Shown here: positions 1-10,223 of the stretch, piece after piece
Position numbering within the stretch: position 1 is the stretch's first letter
Layout of the letters: each line of letters begins with the position of its first letter
Assembly: GCA_028690445.1 (NCBI GenBank)
Contig: JAQVBE010000002.1
Location: 186,001 to 250,000 of the forward strand
Length of the DNA stretch: 64,000 nt
Direction of reading: 5' to 3'
Source: Aliarcobacter sp.
Lineage (GTDB): Bacteria > Campylobacterota > Campylobacteria > Campylobacterales > Arcobacteraceae
The notes under the pieces: model-generated
Database searches by the model: none
What the model saw: the letters and a program-made list of their open reading frames with translations, nothing else
What the model was told of the DNA's origin: nothing
Program-made: the position numbers and the translations under genes

Positions 1-2
1 AA

Positions 3-74
3 GAGGTTGAGATAATTAGAGTTAAAAAAGAAAAAGCTAAAAATAGAGCTATGTTCGAACAAGGTACACTTTAA
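3..74 (+). CDS. C-terminal end of a CDS that starts before the window
   Basis: An open frame enters from the left edge and ends with TAA at 72-74, giving 23 residues rich in Lys/Glu/Arg and ending GTL. A strong terminator follows 36 bases later, which fits a real gene end. In related Campylobacterota secF lies near leuS, and a charged cytoplasmic tail would suit SecF, but this fragment is too short to identify. The name is therefore left open. Confidence 0.5.
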   Translation, partial: EVEIIRVKKEKAKNRAMFEQGTL

Positions 75-110
75 TATTTGCTAGTTTATAAATATAATTA
101 TGTTTTTATA

Positions 111-148
111 AAGGAGAGAGTCTTTTGACTTTCTCCTTTTTTTTTTTT
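111..148 (+). terminator. Rho-independent terminator
   Basis: A 12-bp stem (111-122 with 127-138, one G-U pair) closes a TTTT loop and is followed by ten T residues. It lies just after the CDS end at 74 and separates that upstream unit from the DUF6394-leuS operon. Confidence 0.85.
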
Positions 149-404
149 GATTTAATTTTATTAGAGTTTTGAGAGCTATTTATGGTGATGCTTTTTGAAA
201 CACTGTGAATTTTTTTTTATAATGTAAGCAGATGAAGTAATAAATTTCGGGACATTAATTTATCAATTAATCATCTAAACAAGACAAAATACAAGAAGAA
301 ATAGGATTATAAAAATATTCAAAAGAACCATAAAAAGCAATTATTTATCATTCTTTAGCTAAAATAATAGTCTTAACAAAAGCAAAAATTATAAAAGGAT
401 AAAA
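149..404. other. Intergenic region with no recognised gene
   Basis: About 250 bases of AT-rich sequence between the terminator and the next gene. No convincing ORF or RNA gene was seen on either strand. It ends with a plausible ribosome site (AAAAGGAT at about 394-401), so the promoter of the 405 gene and leuS probably lies in its last 100 bases; no single -10 element stands out. Confidence 0.4.
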
Positions 405-749
405 ATGGATTGGGGTAAAGTAACCTATATTTTCTTTTCACTAATGTCTTTAACTACAACTGCTGGTTTTTTATATGAACCAAATGCTATTGCACTATTT
501 ATTGCAGCAGGAGTTAATGTAATCTCTACAATATTAAAACTTGGAGTTAAAAATCTACTTGCAGCTGAATTATTAGCTAGTTCGTTGGTTGCTGATTTAC
601 ATCTGATTCCTGCATTTATGGTACTTACATTTTCAAATGATTTACCTTTAGCAATTTCTTTAGCGATTGGTGCCGTTGTTGCTAATATTTTTTCAATTGC
701 TTTAGCTTTAATTGAAAGTTCAAAAAGTCAAAATAAGGATGAGTTTTAA
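405..749 (+). CDS. DUF6394-type small integral membrane protein
   Basis: A 114-residue, strongly hydrophobic protein with about three to four predicted membrane segments (about 7-24, 28-46, 52-76, 81-103) and a short polar C-terminal tail. I recognise it as the DUF6394-type protein found beside leuS in Arcobacter-like genomes; its function is unknown. The ATG has AAAAGGAT upstream. The stop codon shares one base with the leuS start (TAATG), so the two are translationally coupled. The family name rests on recall of length, hydrophobicity and synteny. Confidence 0.7.
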   Translation: MDWGKVTYIFFSLMSLTTTAGFLYEPNAIALFIAAGVNVISTILKLGVKNLLAAELLASSLVADLHLIPAFMVLTFSNDLPLAISLAIGAVVANIFSIALALIESSKSQNKDEF

Positions 750-3214
750 TGGAATATATTTCAAAAGAGATCGAAAAGAAATGGCAAAATTTTTGGAGTG
801 AAAACCAATCTTTTGAACCAAATGATGATCAAACAAAAGAAAAAAAATATATTTTAAGTATGTTTCCATACCCAAGTGGAAGAATCCATATGGGACATGT
901 TCGAAACTATTGTCTAGGAGATGCTTTTGCTAGACATTTTAGAAAATCTAATTTTAATGTTTTACATCCGATTGGTTGGGATAGTTTTGGAATGCCAGCA
1001 GAAAATGCAGCAATAAAACACAAACTTCATCCAAAAAAATGGACTTATGAAAATATTGATTATATGAGAGATGAATTAAAAGCTTTAGGTTTATCTTTTT
1101 CTGAAACTAGAGAATTTGCAACTAGCGATGAGCTTTATACAAAATGGGAACAAGAGTTCATCATAAAAATGTATGAAGATGGAATTATTTATAGAAAATC
1201 TTCGGTTGTAAATTGGTGTGAAGAGTGTCATACTGTTTTAGCAAATGAGCAAGTTGAAGATGGTTGTTGTTGGAGATGTGATAATGAAGTTAAACAAAAA
1301 GAGATGCCAGGATATTATGTAGGTATTACAAAATATGCACAAGAATTACTTGATGATTTAGAATTATTAAAAAATGACTGGCCAAGTCAAGTTTTGACTA
1401 TGCAAGAAAATTGGATAGGAAGAAGTGAAGGTTTAGAATTTAAATTTGAATTGTCAAAAGACTCAAAAGTAAAACTTGAGAGACAATTTTCTAAATATGC
1501 TGTATTTACAACAAGACCTGATACTATTTATGGCGTTTCATATTCAGCACTTGCACCTGAGCATCCAATTGTAAAATATATGCTTGAGAATAAACTTTTA
1601 CCAGATAATAAAATAAAAGCAATCAAAGAGATGCAAAAAATTACAGAGCGAGATAGGGCAACACAAGAAAAAGAAGGTGTTTCTTTAGAAATTGATGTTA
1701 TGCATCCTTTAACAGGTGAAAAAATTCCTGTTTGGGTAGCTAATTTTGTTTTAGCATCTTATGGTGGTGGTGCAGTTATGGCAGTTCCTGCTCATGACCA
1801 AAGGGATTTTGAATTTGCAAAAAAATATGATTTACCAATTAAACAAGTAATTGTTGGTATTGATGGAGTAATTGCAAAACAAACAGAAGCATATACAGCA
1901 GAAGGTAAACTAATAGATAGTGAAGGATTTACAGGTTTACCAAATACAAAAGCGAAAAAAGCAATTATTTATCACTTTGAACAAAACTCATTAGGTGTAA
2001 AACAAGTTAACTTTAAACTAAGAGATTGGGGAGTTTCAAGACAAAGATATTGGGGTGCTCCAATTCCTTTTGTACATTGTCCTGATTGTGGATTAGTTCC
2101 TGAAAAAACTGAAAATTTACCAATTGCATTACCTGAAGATGTTGAAATTACAGGTGAGGGAAATCCGCTTGATAGTCATCCAACATGGAAACATTGTTCT
2201 TGCCCAAAATGTGGAAAACCAGCTCTTAGAGAAACAGATACTTTAGATACTTTTGTTCAATCTTCGTGGTATTTTTTAAGATATGCAACAAATCCAAAAT
2301 CATGGAATGAAGTTGGTATCTCAAAATCTGATAGTGATTATTGGATGGATGTTGATCAATATATTGGTGGAATTGAACATGCAATTTTACACCTTTTATA
2401 TGCTAGATTTTTTACAAAAGTATTAAATGATTTAGGTTATACAAATTCAAGAGAACCGTTTAAAAGATTACTTACTCAAGGTATGGTTTTAAAAGATGGT
2501 GCTAAAATGTCTAAATCAAAAGGAAATGTTGTAGACCCTGATTTAATTGTTGAAAAATATGGAGCAGATACAGCAAGACTATTTATGATGTTTGCAGCAC
2601 CTCCTACAAAAGAGCTTGAATGGAATGATAGTGCTGTTGATGGAGCATATAGATTTATTAAAAAATTCTATGAAAGAGCTGTAAATGTGACTCATAATGG
2701 TTTAGAAACTTTTGCTACTCTTGATCATTCAACTTTGAATAAAGATGAAAAAGAAGCAAGAAAAAAAGTATATGATGCTTTAATAAAATCAAATGAAGTA
2801 TTTAATAGAACTTATACTTTTAATACTTTAATTGCTTCTTGTATGGAAGCTTTAAATGCTTTACAAGTTCAAAAAAATGAAGCTATTTGGGCTGAGGGTT
2901 ATTATATTTTAACAAATATTTTAGAACCAATAATTCCTCATGCTTGTTGGGAATTATCAAAACAGTTGTTTAATCTTGAGAATTTCAATAAAGAACTTAT
3001 TGTAAAAGAAGAAGTTCTTACTTTTGATTCTATTATTTTAGCCGTAACTGTTAATGGTAAAAAAAGATGTGAAATCGAAGTCGCTCCTGATACTTCAAAG
3101 GAAGAAATTTTGGCACTTGCAAAAATTTCAGCAGCTAAATGGTTGGGTGAGAGTGAGTTATTAAAAGAGATAGTTGTTCCAAATAAACTTGTGAACTTTG
3201 TAATAAAAGGATAA
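749..3214 (+). CDS. leuS: Leucyl-tRNA synthetase
   Basis: A class I aminoacyl-tRNA synthetase that charges tRNA-Leu in the cytoplasm. At 821 residues it has the normal bacterial length. The HIGH signature reads HMGH at residues 47-50 after a PYPSG lead-in, and KMSKS is at 586-590. The editing domain (CP1) carries TTRPDTIYG and a [14 protein letters not shown] segment. Two Cys-pair clusters, one near residues 155-180 and one near 448-490, resemble zinc ribbons of bacterial LeuRS. It overlaps the upstream membrane gene by one base and is followed closely by lptE-like and folC genes, an order usual in Campylobacterota. Confidence 0.98.
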   Translation: MEYISKEIEKKWQNFWSENQSFEPNDDQTKEKKYILSMFPYPSGRIHMGHVRNYCLGDAFARHFRKSNFNVLHPIGWDSFGMPAENAAIKHKLHPKKWTYENIDYMRDELKALGLSFSETREFATSDELYTKWEQEFIIKMYEDGIIYRKSSVVNWCEECHTVLANEQVEDGCCWRCDNEVKQKEMPGYYVGITKYAQELLDDLELLKNDWPSQVLTMQENWIGRSEGLEFKFELSKDSKVKLERQFSKYAVFTTRPDTIYGVSYSALAPEHPIVKYMLENKLLPDNKIKAIKEMQKITERDRATQEKEGVSLEIDVMHPLTGEKIPVWVANFVLASYGGGAVMAVPAHDQRDFEFAKKYDLPIKQVIVGIDGVIAKQTEAYTAEGKLIDSEGFTGLPNTKAKKAIIYHFEQNSLGVKQVNFKLRDWGVSRQRYWGAPIPFVHCPDCGLVPEKTENLPIALPEDVEITGEGNPLDSHPTWKHCSCPKCGKPALRETDTLDTFVQSSWYFLRYATNPKSWNEVGISKSDSDYWMDVDQYIGGIEHAILHLLYARFFTKVLNDLGYTNSREPFKRLLTQGMVLKDGAKMSKSKGNVVDPDLIVEKYGADTARLFMMFAAPPTKELEWNDSAVDGAYRFIKKFYERAVNVTHNGLETFATLDHSTLNKDEKEARKKVYDALIKSNEVFNRTYTFNTLIASCMEALNALQVQKNEAIWAEGYYILTNILEPIIPHACWELSKQLFNLENFNKELIVKEEVLTFDSIILAVTVNGKKRCEIEVAPDTSKEEILALAKISAAKWLGESELLKEIVVPNKLVNFVIKG

Positions 3215-3221
3215 AACTATT

Positions 3222-3749
3222 ATGAATATTTTAAAAAAAGTACTATTTGTGCTTTTTACTTTTACTATTTCATTTTCAATATTAGGTTGTGGATACAAAC
3301 CTGCAACTTATTATGCAAAAGAAGAGATTTCGGGAAAAGTATTTCTAAAAGTTACTATTGATTTAGTAGATCCACAAAATTCTGTTTTAATAAAAGATGA
3401 AATAAACAAGTTATTAATACAAAAATTAGATGCTGATCTTGTAGATAAAGAATCTTTGGCAGATACTGTTATGAATGTTGTAGTAAATAGTGTTAGTATG
3501 CAAACTTTACAATATGATGAATCAGGATATAATAAATTATATAGAGCAGTTGTGGTTATTAATGTTTCTTATTTTAAGAAAAGTGATAACAAAAGAAAAT
3601 CATTTACAGTTGATGGAGATTATAACTTTTCTGTAGATAATGGTACTTCAATAAATGATACTCAAAGATTTAATGCTATTCAAAAAGCTTCAGATAAAGC
3701 TATTGAAGAAGTTTTATCAAAAATTGCAGTAGCTTCATTTAAAAAATAG
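3222..3749 (+). CDS. lptE: LptE-like LPS-assembly lipoprotein
   Basis: A 175-residue protein with an N-terminal signal peptide and a lipobox ending in Cys23 (SILGC), so an outer-membrane-attached lipoprotein is expected. The rest is soluble alpha/beta sequence. LptE is the plug partner of LptD in outer-membrane LPS insertion. The assignment depends mainly on position between leuS and folC, where the Campylobacterota LptE-like protein sits, plus length and lipobox, because LptE sequences diverge strongly. It starts seven bases after leuS, and its stop codon directly abuts the folC ATG. Confidence 0.7.
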   Translation: MNILKKVLFVLFTFTISFSILGCGYKPATYYAKEEISGKVFLKVTIDLVDPQNSVLIKDEINKLLIQKLDADLVDKESLADTVMNVVVNSVSMQTLQYDESGYNKLYRAVVVINVSYFKKSDNKRKSFTVDGDYNFSVDNGTSINDTQRFNAIQKASDKAIEEVLSKIAVASFKK

Positions 3750-4922
3750 ATGTTAGTAGATTTTAAAAAAGTAAACTTAGAAGAGTTTTTGAAATATAAA
3801 ACTCTTTATTATGACAAGATAGATTTTACAGTCGTAAAATCTTCTTGGGAAAAACTATCAAAAAAAATAAAACTCCCTTTTGTAATTCATATTGTAGGAA
3901 CCAATGGAAAAGGAAGTACTGGAAGATTTTTAGCTCACTATTTATATAAAAAAAAGTTTAAGGTATTACATTATAGTTCACCTCATATTATGAAATTTAA
4001 TGAAAGAATTTGGATAAATGGAAACGATGTTAGTGATGAAAATTTAGAATTAGCTCACCAATTTTTACAAGATTTATTTGAAATAGAACTTTTGGAGAAA
4101 TTAACATATTTTGAATACACAACTTTGTTAGCTTTTTATTTATCAAAAGATTCCGATTATTTAGTTTTAGAAGCTGGTCTTGGTGGAGAGTTTGATGCAA
4201 CAAATGTTGTGGAAAATGATATTTCATTAATCACAACTATTGGGCTTGATCATCAAAGTTTTTTAGGAAATACAGTTGAAGAAATAGCAGCTACAAAAAT
4301 ACGCTCAAGCGATAATAAAATGATTATTGGTTATCAAGTTTTTCCTGAAGTTGTAAAAACAGCCTATGAAGTAAAAAAACAAATTTTAGAGCAACGAAAT
4401 AGAAATATTGAAATTATTGAAGTAAAAGAGTTTGAAAAATATGCTATAAATGATAAATTTGCTTCATATTTGAAACGAAATTTGCATCTTGTAATTGCTT
4501 GTTTAAATGAACTGAAAATTCCTATTAATTTAGAACTTTTTGATGATGTTCCACTTTTTGGAAGATGTCAAAAAATAGCTTCAAATATAACTATTGATGT
4601 GGGACATAATCCCCTTGCAGCCACAGTTATAGCCAAAGAATTTGAAAATAAGAAAATTACTTTGATATATAACTCTTATGCTGATAAAGATTATGTTGAA
4701 GTTTTAAAAATATTAAAACCAATTATAAAAGAGCTTGTAATAATAGAATTAGATGATAAAAGAGTTGTAAAAAAAGAAGAATTATTAAAAATTATCAAAC
4801 AATTAAACATAACAAATGAAGAGACAATAAAAATAGAAGAAAATGAAGAGTATTTAATTTTTGGTTCATTTTTAGTTGTTGAAAAGTTCTTATCTTTGAT
4901 TGGTTACAATGAAAATTCTTGA
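3750..4922 (+). CDS. folC: Folylpolyglutamate/dihydrofolate synthase
   Basis: A Mur-ligase-fold enzyme that adds glutamate to folates (and possibly dihydropteroate to glutamate). At 390 residues it is typical for Campylobacterota. The ATP P-loop is GTNGKGST at about 50-57, followed by a YSSPH segment, an EAGLGGEFDATN motif and a TTIGLDHQ stretch that holds the metal/ATP-binding histidine. The C-terminal domain has a DVGHNP motif near 281-287 in place of the usual DGAHNP. The ATG follows the lptE-like TAG without a gap, so coupling is likely. Its end overlaps the next gene by 14 bases. Confidence 0.93.
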   Translation: MLVDFKKVNLEEFLKYKTLYYDKIDFTVVKSSWEKLSKKIKLPFVIHIVGTNGKGSTGRFLAHYLYKKKFKVLHYSSPHIMKFNERIWINGNDVSDENLELAHQFLQDLFEIELLEKLTYFEYTTLLAFYLSKDSDYLVLEAGLGGEFDATNVVENDISLITTIGLDHQSFLGNTVEEIAATKIRSSDNKMIIGYQVFPEVVKTAYEVKKQILEQRNRNIEIIEVKEFEKYAINDKFASYLKRNLHLVIACLNELKIPINLELFDDVPLFGRCQKIASNITIDVGHNPLAATVIAKEFENKKITLIYNSYADKDYVEVLKILKPIIKELVIIELDDKRVVKKEELLKIIKQLNITNEETIKIEENEEYLIFGSFLVVEKFLSLIGYNENS

Positions 4923-7032
4923 AAAAGAACTAGAAAATCTTTATATTCAAAAGAATAAAATTGAAGATGAAATAAAACTTTTAAAAGAAAAAATAAAGAT
5001 TGAAAAAGAAAAAACACTTTTAAAAAAAGATTTTACTAAAGATGAGAAAATAGAAATCTTCAAATCTTTATTTGTTGCAAGATTTGATATTTATGCTAAA
5101 AAATGGATTAGTAAAGATGGAACAAAACAAGGTTTCTATCCTGTAACTGCAACTTTTCAAGGAGAAGATTATCTTCCTTTAACAAACTATCAAATAGAAG
5201 AGCATTTAAGGGGAAATAGCTTTTTAGCTTCATACTGTATAAATTCAAAAAACCTTTCAAAATTTATTGTTTTTGAGATTTTAGATGAAGATAAGTATAA
5301 ATTACAAATTACCCTTAATTCTTTAAATATAAAAGCATATTACGAGTTAAACTCTTATAATGGACTTTTTGTTTGGTTATTTTTACAAGAAGAATTACCT
5401 TCAAAAATAGTATTTAATTTTGCGCAATTTGTTGTAAAAAAAGCAAATATAAATGCAAAAATCTATCCAAATAAAGAGTTTGCCACCAAAGAGAGTTTGG
5501 GAAATAGTATTGAATTACCTCTTCATTTAAAGCTTAGAGATAAAAATAAAACAGTTTTTATTGATGTAAATACAAATAAGATTTTTGAAAATCAATGGAT
5601 GGTTTTAAATAGTGTTCAAAAGCTTTCAAAACAAATAGTTTATAGTTTTAATGAAAATTCTGATTCTGTAAGTTATGAAAAAAATTTTGAAAAGATTAAT
5701 TTTCCATCACAAAGTTTTGAGATTGTATTGAGTGATTTTATTTATATTCCAACGTTGAATTTATCAAAATCGTTTTTAAATAAATTAAAATCATTTGCAA
5801 CTTTTGAAAATCCACAAATAAAGATTTTATTAAATCTTAGAAAGCCTTTATATAACACTCCAAAGTATATAAAATCTTTTGATGAAGATGAAAAATATTT
5901 GATGCTTCCAAGGGGTTTAAAAGACAAAATAGTTGAGTTCTTTAATGAAAATGCAGTTAAATTTTCTTTTGTTGATAAAAGATATTTTAAAGAGATACAG
6001 ACTAAAAAAGTTACATTTACCTTGCGACCTGAACAAAATGATGCAATAAAAGAGATTAAAAAAAGAGATTTTTCTATTTGTGTTGCTCCTCCTGGATTTG
6101 GAAAAACTCTTCTTGGAGCAAAAATATTTGAGCAAAGAGCATGTTCAACTATGATAGTTGTAAATAAAAATATGCTACTTGAGCAATGGATTGAAAGATT
6201 TGTAAACTACTTTGGATGTGAAAAAAAAGATATTGGATATTTAGGAAAAGGTCACAATAAACTAAATGGAATAATTGACGTTGCAACCATGCAAAGTTTA
6301 AAAAATGATCCAGAAATTATAAACAATTACTCTTTTGTGATTGTTGATGAGTGCCATCATATTCCTGCAATTACTTTTGAGCAAATAATAAAAAGTTTTA
6401 AAGGTAAATATATTCTAGGTTTAAGTGCAACTCCAAATAGAAAAGATGACTTGCAGCCTATTTTATATCAACAATTAGGTGAAATATCTTATGAATATAA
6501 GAAAAAAAGAACTCATACTAATCGTCTTCAAATAGTAAGAACAGATTTTACAAGTAATGCTGATAATTATTCTACGATTATTAATGAGCTATGTATCGAT
6601 GAAAATAGGAATAATTTAATTATTAATTCAATAAAATATAATATTGAAAGAAAAATTTTAGTTTTAACCGATAGAATAGAGCATATAAATATATTAGAAA
6701 GTCTTTTACAAAAAGAAAATATTGATTATGTTTGTGTTCATGGAAGTTTAAATAAAAAAGAACAAGTGGAAAATATGGCTTTGGTTAATTCAAAGTCATT
6801 GGTTATTGCAACAACATCGTATTTTGGTGAAGGAATAGATTTTCCTCACTTAAACACGATTATGTTTGCAACTCCAATTTCATATTATGGAAGACTTGTT
6901 CAATATCTTGGACGAATTGGACGAGGAAATCAAGAGTGTTTAGCCATTGATTTTTTAGATTCAAAAAATGCAATGTTAAACTCAGCCTATAAAAAAAGGT
7001 TAGAGGGATACAAACAAATGTATTATAAATAA
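4909..7032 (+). CDS. Primase-like (TOTE/AEP-type) domain fused to an SF2 helicase
   Basis: A 707-residue protein. Residues 1-40 form a charged coiled coil. Residues about 45-230 resemble the archaeo-eukaryotic primase domain of TOTE-type proteins (an FxxRxDxYAKKW start, YPNKE, GNSIELPLHLK). The expected DFD and SGxGxHxW catalytic motifs appear as FEI and YNGLFVW, so primase activity is probably lost. The C-terminal half is an SF2 DEAD/DEAH helicase: Walker A APPGFGKT (about 393-400), VDECHH (about 477-482), GLSATP (about 503) and QYLGRIGRG (about 664). ATG 4909 is preferred over an in-frame TTG at 4900; neither has a strong SD. The start overlaps folC. The biological role is unknown. Confidence 0.75.
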   Translation: MKILEKELENLYIQKNKIEDEIKLLKEKIKIEKEKTLLKKDFTKDEKIEIFKSLFVARFDIYAKKWISKDGTKQGFYPVTATFQGEDYLPLTNYQIEEHLRGNSFLASYCINSKNLSKFIVFEILDEDKYKLQITLNSLNIKAYYELNSYNGLFVWLFLQEELPSKIVFNFAQFVVKKANINAKIYPNKEFATKESLGNSIELPLHLKLRDKNKTVFIDVNTNKIFENQWMVLNSVQKLSKQIVYSFNENSDSVSYEKNFEKINFPSQSFEIVLSDFIYIPTLNLSKSFLNKLKSFATFENPQIKILLNLRKPLYNTPKYIKSFDEDEKYLMLPRGLKDKIVEFFNENAVKFSFVDKRYFKEIQTKKVTFTLRPEQNDAIKEIKKRDFSICVAPPGFGKTLLGAKIFEQRACSTMIVVNKNMLLEQWIERFVNYFGCEKKDIGYLGKGHNKLNGIIDVATMQSLKNDPEIINNYSFVIVDECHHIPAITFEQIIKSFKGKYILGLSATPNRKDDLQPILYQQLGEISYEYKKKRTHTNRLQIVRTDFTSNADNYSTIINELCIDENRNNLIINSIKYNIERKILVLTDRIEHINILESLLQKENIDYVCVHGSLNKKEQVENMALVNSKSLVIATTSYFGEGIDFPHLNTIMFATPISYYGRLVQYLGRIGRGNQECLAIDFLDSKNAMLNSAYKKRLEGYKQMYYK

Positions 7033-7053
7033 ATTAATTAATAAAGGAATTAA

Positions 7054-8667
7054 ATGTTAGGAATTATCGTTGCAACAACACTTATTACTCTAGTTTTAAA
7101 TCTAATATTAAAAAAAGTACAATTACCAACAATTATTGGATATATTTTAACAGGTACGATTATCGCCTATACTTTTAATTTGCATTCAGCTGCTGACAAT
7201 CATCAATTAAAAGAGATTGCAGAGTTTGGTGTAGTTTTTTTAATGTTTACAATAGGTTTAGAATTCTCTTTAAATCATTTAAAGAAAATGAGAAGAGAAG
7301 TGTTTTTTACGGGAACTTTACAAATAGTAATAACAACAATTTTTGTATATTTAATTGCAAGATTCGTAATAGGTTTTAATACTCAAACAGCCTTAATTAT
7401 TGGAACTGTTTTATCTTTATCTTCAACAGCAATTGTTTTAAAAACTTTTAATGAAACAAAAGAGATAAATAAACCGCATGGAAGAAGAGTTTTAGGGATT
7501 TTAATTATGCAAGATATTGCAGTTATTCCAATACTTTTAATGATTTCATTTTTTTCTATGACAGAAGAAGGGGCTTTGATTTTTACTATTGGAAAAACTA
7601 TAATAGCAGCAATTGTATTATTAGCTTTACTATATTTTAGCGGTAGATATTTATTAGAGCCATTTTTAAGATATGTATCAGGTACAAAATCTGATGAATT
7701 ATTTGTAGCTTCTGTTTTACTTTTAGCTGTTGGGTCTGCTTATTTAGCATATTATTTTGGTTTTTCATATTCTTTAGGAGCATTTATTGCAGGAATGATG
7801 ATTTCAGAAACTAAATTTAAACATCAAGTTGAAGCTGACCTTATTCCTTTTAGAAATATACTTTTAGGAGTGTTTTTTATAACAGTTGGATTACAGATAA
7901 ATTTTAAAGTAATTTTTGAATATGCTTGGATTATTGCTATTCTATTACCTTTAGTTATGGGGTTAAAATTTGTAGTAATTTATACTCTTGTAAGATATGA
8001 AGATAATAAAAGAGTAGCTTTTAAAACAGCACTTTCTTTGATTCAAATAGGTGAATTTTCATTGGCTATTTTAGAACTTGCGCGTAGTCAAAATCTAATT
8101 GATATAACATATTCTCAAATATTAATTGTAACAATTGTAATATCAATGATTTTAACACCAATTATTCTAAAAAATCTTTCAAAAGCAACGGCTAGATTAA
8201 TTCCTGAAGATGTTATGATGATAACAAATACCTATAATATTGCAAAAGATACAGAAAATCATGTTGTTGTTTTAGGATATGGAAGATTTGGTCAAGCAAT
8301 TGTTGAAGAGTTAAAAACATTTGGTCAAAATTATGTTATTTTAGAACATAATGTAAAATTTTATCAAATAGGAAAAGACAAAGGTGAGCCAATAGTTTTT
8401 GGAAATGCTGCGCAAAGACATATTTTAAATTCAATAAATATCAAAAAAGCATCAGCAGTTATTGTAGCTGTTAATAATCCCGAAATATTACATCTTATTT
8501 GTCAAGCTGTTAATGATTTAACACATAATAGTAAAACAATTGTAACAGTTACAACTGATGAGGAAAAAGCTGCACTTCATGGATTGCACTTAAAACATGT
8601 TATTGTAGAAACTCAACAAATAGCAAGAGCTGTTGTTGATGAAATTATGTATTGTAGGCTTGTATAA
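7054..8667 (+). CDS. Kef/CPA2-type monovalent cation:proton antiporter
   Basis: A 537-residue inner-membrane protein. The first about 390 residues hold 11-12 hydrophobic segments of the Na+/H+ exchanger CPA2 fold, with GLEFSL and SSTAIVLK motifs typical of KefB/KefC/YbaL. A cytoplasmic TrkA-N/RCK domain follows from about residue 404, with the nucleotide-binding GYGRFGQ. It lacks the further C-terminal extension of some Kef proteins. Likely role: potassium or sodium efflux coupled to proton entry, gated by nucleotide. It begins with ATG behind AAAGGAA, and a convergent hairpin covers its stop codon. Confidence 0.88.
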   Translation: MLGIIVATTLITLVLNLILKKVQLPTIIGYILTGTIIAYTFNLHSAADNHQLKEIAEFGVVFLMFTIGLEFSLNHLKKMRREVFFTGTLQIVITTIFVYLIARFVIGFNTQTALIIGTVLSLSSTAIVLKTFNETKEINKPHGRRVLGILIMQDIAVIPILLMISFFSMTEEGALIFTIGKTIIAAIVLLALLYFSGRYLLEPFLRYVSGTKSDELFVASVLLLAVGSAYLAYYFGFSYSLGAFIAGMMISETKFKHQVEADLIPFRNILLGVFFITVGLQINFKVIFEYAWIIAILLPLVMGLKFVVIYTLVRYEDNKRVAFKTALSLIQIGEFSLAILELARSQNLIDITYSQILIVTIVISMILTPIILKNLSKATARLIPEDVMMITNTYNIAKDTENHVVVLGYGRFGQAIVEELKTFGQNYVILEHNVKFYQIGKDKGEPIVFGNAAQRHILNSINIKKASAVIVAVNNPEILHLICQAVNDLTHNSKTIVTVTTDEEKAALHGLHLKHVIVETQQIARAVVDEIMYCRLV

Positions 8668-8691
8668 CTAAAGATTAATTTCTTTAGTTAT
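8664..8691. terminator. Convergent hairpin between the antiporter gene and tonB
   Basis: A perfect 11-bp inverted repeat (8664-8674 with 8681-8691) with a 6-base loop covers the stop codons of both convergent genes. The T-tract on either side is weak, so it may act as a modest bidirectional terminator or protect 3' ends. Confidence 0.55.
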
Positions 8692-9392
8692 TTGATTTGA
8701 TAAACTATCGGAACAGTTATTTCCCAACTACTTTTGTTTAACTCTTTTGGAATAGGCTCAATTGCTTTTATATCAACCAAAATTTTTAAAGCTGCTTCAT
8801 CTAATTTATCAAAATCTGAACTTTTACTAATTTTAATATTTGTTATTTGACCATCTTTTGAAAGAGTAAATGTTACATAAACTTTTCCCTTTTGATTTAA
8901 TCTTTTTGCACTATTTGGATAAACTTTATTTTTTTCAATTTTAGCTCTTAGTTGAGATAAATATAAAGCTTCAATATTTTCTATTTCATTTGCATTTACT
9001 TGTTGTTTTGGAGGTTCATTTGAAATAGGAGTATTTTCTACTGGTTTAATATTTGGAACAACTTCTTCTTTTGACTCTTCTACAATCTGTTTTATGGGTT
9101 CTTGTATTGGTTTTTCATATTCGCGCTTTTTTTGTTTATGTCTTTTTTCTTTTTTAGGTTTGTGAATTTTATTTTCAATAATTGGTTCAGGTATAACTTT
9201 TTCTTTAATAGGTTGCGATTCACTTTGTGGTATTGGTTCTTGTTGAGTTATTTTAATATGATTAAGAGAGATAATTTTTTCTTGTTTTTTTTCAGGAATA
9301 ATTACAGAATCTGCAAAAACAAAAAAACAAAAAAATACGGCGATTAAATATAAAATTATAGTTATAAAAAATGAGTTTAAATATCTACTCAT
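8688..9392 (-). CDS. tonB: TonB energy-transducing protein
   Basis: A 234-residue TonB. An N-terminal membrane anchor spans about residues 8-28, then a periplasmic linker rich in Pro, Lys, Glu and Gln (about 45-130). The C-terminal TonB domain (about 145-234) contains YPNSAKRL and GKVYVTFTLSKDG, the usual TonB signature region. It transmits proton-motive force from ExbB/ExbD to outer-membrane receptors. It is the last gene of exbB-exbD-tonB and overlaps exbD by four bases. Two TonB-dependent receptors lie in the same window and are likely clients. Confidence 0.93.
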   Translation of the reverse strand: MSRYLNSFFITIILYLIAVFFCFFVFADSVIIPEKKQEKIISLNHIKITQQEPIPQSESQPIKEKVIPEPIIENKIHKPKKEKRHKQKKREYEKPIQEPIKQIVEESKEEVVPNIKPVENTPISNEPPKQQVNANEIENIEALYLSQLRAKIEKNKVYPNSAKRLNQKGKVYVTFTLSKDGQITNIKISKSSDFDKLDEAALKILVDIKAIEPIPKELNKSSWEITVPIVYQIK

Positions 9393-9766
9393 TTTTTTGT
9401 CACTATTGAAACATTTGAATAATTATGTTTTTTTAACATATCTAAAACTTGAACAAAAGATTCAAATTTTGTATTTCTATCTGTATTTATATGAATAGGA
9501 GTCTCTTTTGATGAAAGTAAAATCATTTTTTCTACTTCTTCTAAGACTTCTACTTTATTTTTATAAAGTATTTCGCCGTTTTCTTGAATAACAATAATTA
9601 TTTCTTTATCTGGTTTTAAGTTATCTGCATTTGAAGCATTAGGCAAAGATATAGGAATAATTCCTTTTGAAATAAATGTAGAAGTTAATAAAACTATTGC
9701 TAAAAGTACAAGTAAAACATCAATAAATGGTATAACATTTATTGAATCATATTTCTTCAGTTTCAT
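9389..9766 (-). CDS. exbD: ExbD biopolymer transport protein
   Basis: A 125-residue ExbD/TolR protein when started at ATG 9766 (MKLKKYDS). A longer in-frame start at 9790 would add eight residues deep inside exbB and is less likely. The single membrane segment contains the expected aspartate (NVIPFID, D16), which conducts protons in the ExbB-ExbD motor, and a small periplasmic domain follows. It overlaps exbB by 20 bases and tonB by four, so the three genes form a coupled operon. Confidence 0.92.
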   Translation of the reverse strand: MKLKKYDSINVIPFIDVLLVLLAIVLLTSTFISKGIIPISLPNASNADNLKPDKEIIIVIQENGEILYKNKVEVLEEVEKMILLSSKETPIHINTDRNTKFESFVQVLDMLKKHNYSNVSIVTKK

Positions 9767-10178
9767 ATAAACTCTCCAAAACTTCAGCATATCTACTTAG
9801 AATATTATAAAATACCATAGAAATAATTGCTACAACCAAACCAACTGCTGTGGCTTTTAATGCAAGGGCTAAAGATGACATGATTTTAGCAGCTTCAATG
9901 TCTCCATTACTCATTGTCATAAATGTAAGCATAATTGCTAATACGGTTCCTAGTAGTCCAATATAAGGAGAATTTGAAGCAATAGTCCCTATAATTGTAA
10001 GATGTTTTGTTAATGCAACATCTAAGTGTTTCTTATTTTTATAAGAAGTTATGTTGATTTTTTTATAAAAGAAAATTCTTTCTATAAAAAACCAAACGGC
10101 AATAAAACTCATAAAAACAAGAAGTCCTATTACTCCATAGTCAACTGTATGTTTTAGAGTTTCTATATTCACATCCAT
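9747..10178 (-). CDS. exbB: ExbB proton-channel motor protein
   Basis: A 143-residue MotA/TolQ/ExbB-family protein with three membrane segments (about 15-33, 66-86, 102-125). The conserved block SNSPYIGLLGTVLAIMLTF is present, as is the AGLALK-like 'LALALKATAVGL' helix. Its short length is usual for Campylobacterota ExbB. It is the first gene of exbB-exbD-tonB. A Fur-box-like palindrome 46-66 bases upstream of the ATG suggests iron repression. Confidence 0.93.
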   Translation of the reverse strand: MDVNIETLKHTVDYGVIGLLVFMSFIAVWFFIERIFFYKKINITSYKNKKHLDVALTKHLTIIGTIASNSPYIGLLGTVLAIMLTFMTMSNGDIEAAKIMSSLALALKATAVGLVVAIISMVFYNILSRYAEVLESLYETEEI

Positions 10179-10223
10179 TTTTACGATCCTTTTTACATTT
10201 TATAAAGGGAATCATAATACAAT

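Noticed and set aside
9102..9347. Plus-strand Phe-rich ORF inside tonB
   Set aside because: It is the antisense of the Lys/Glu-rich TonB linker and has no homology-like features.
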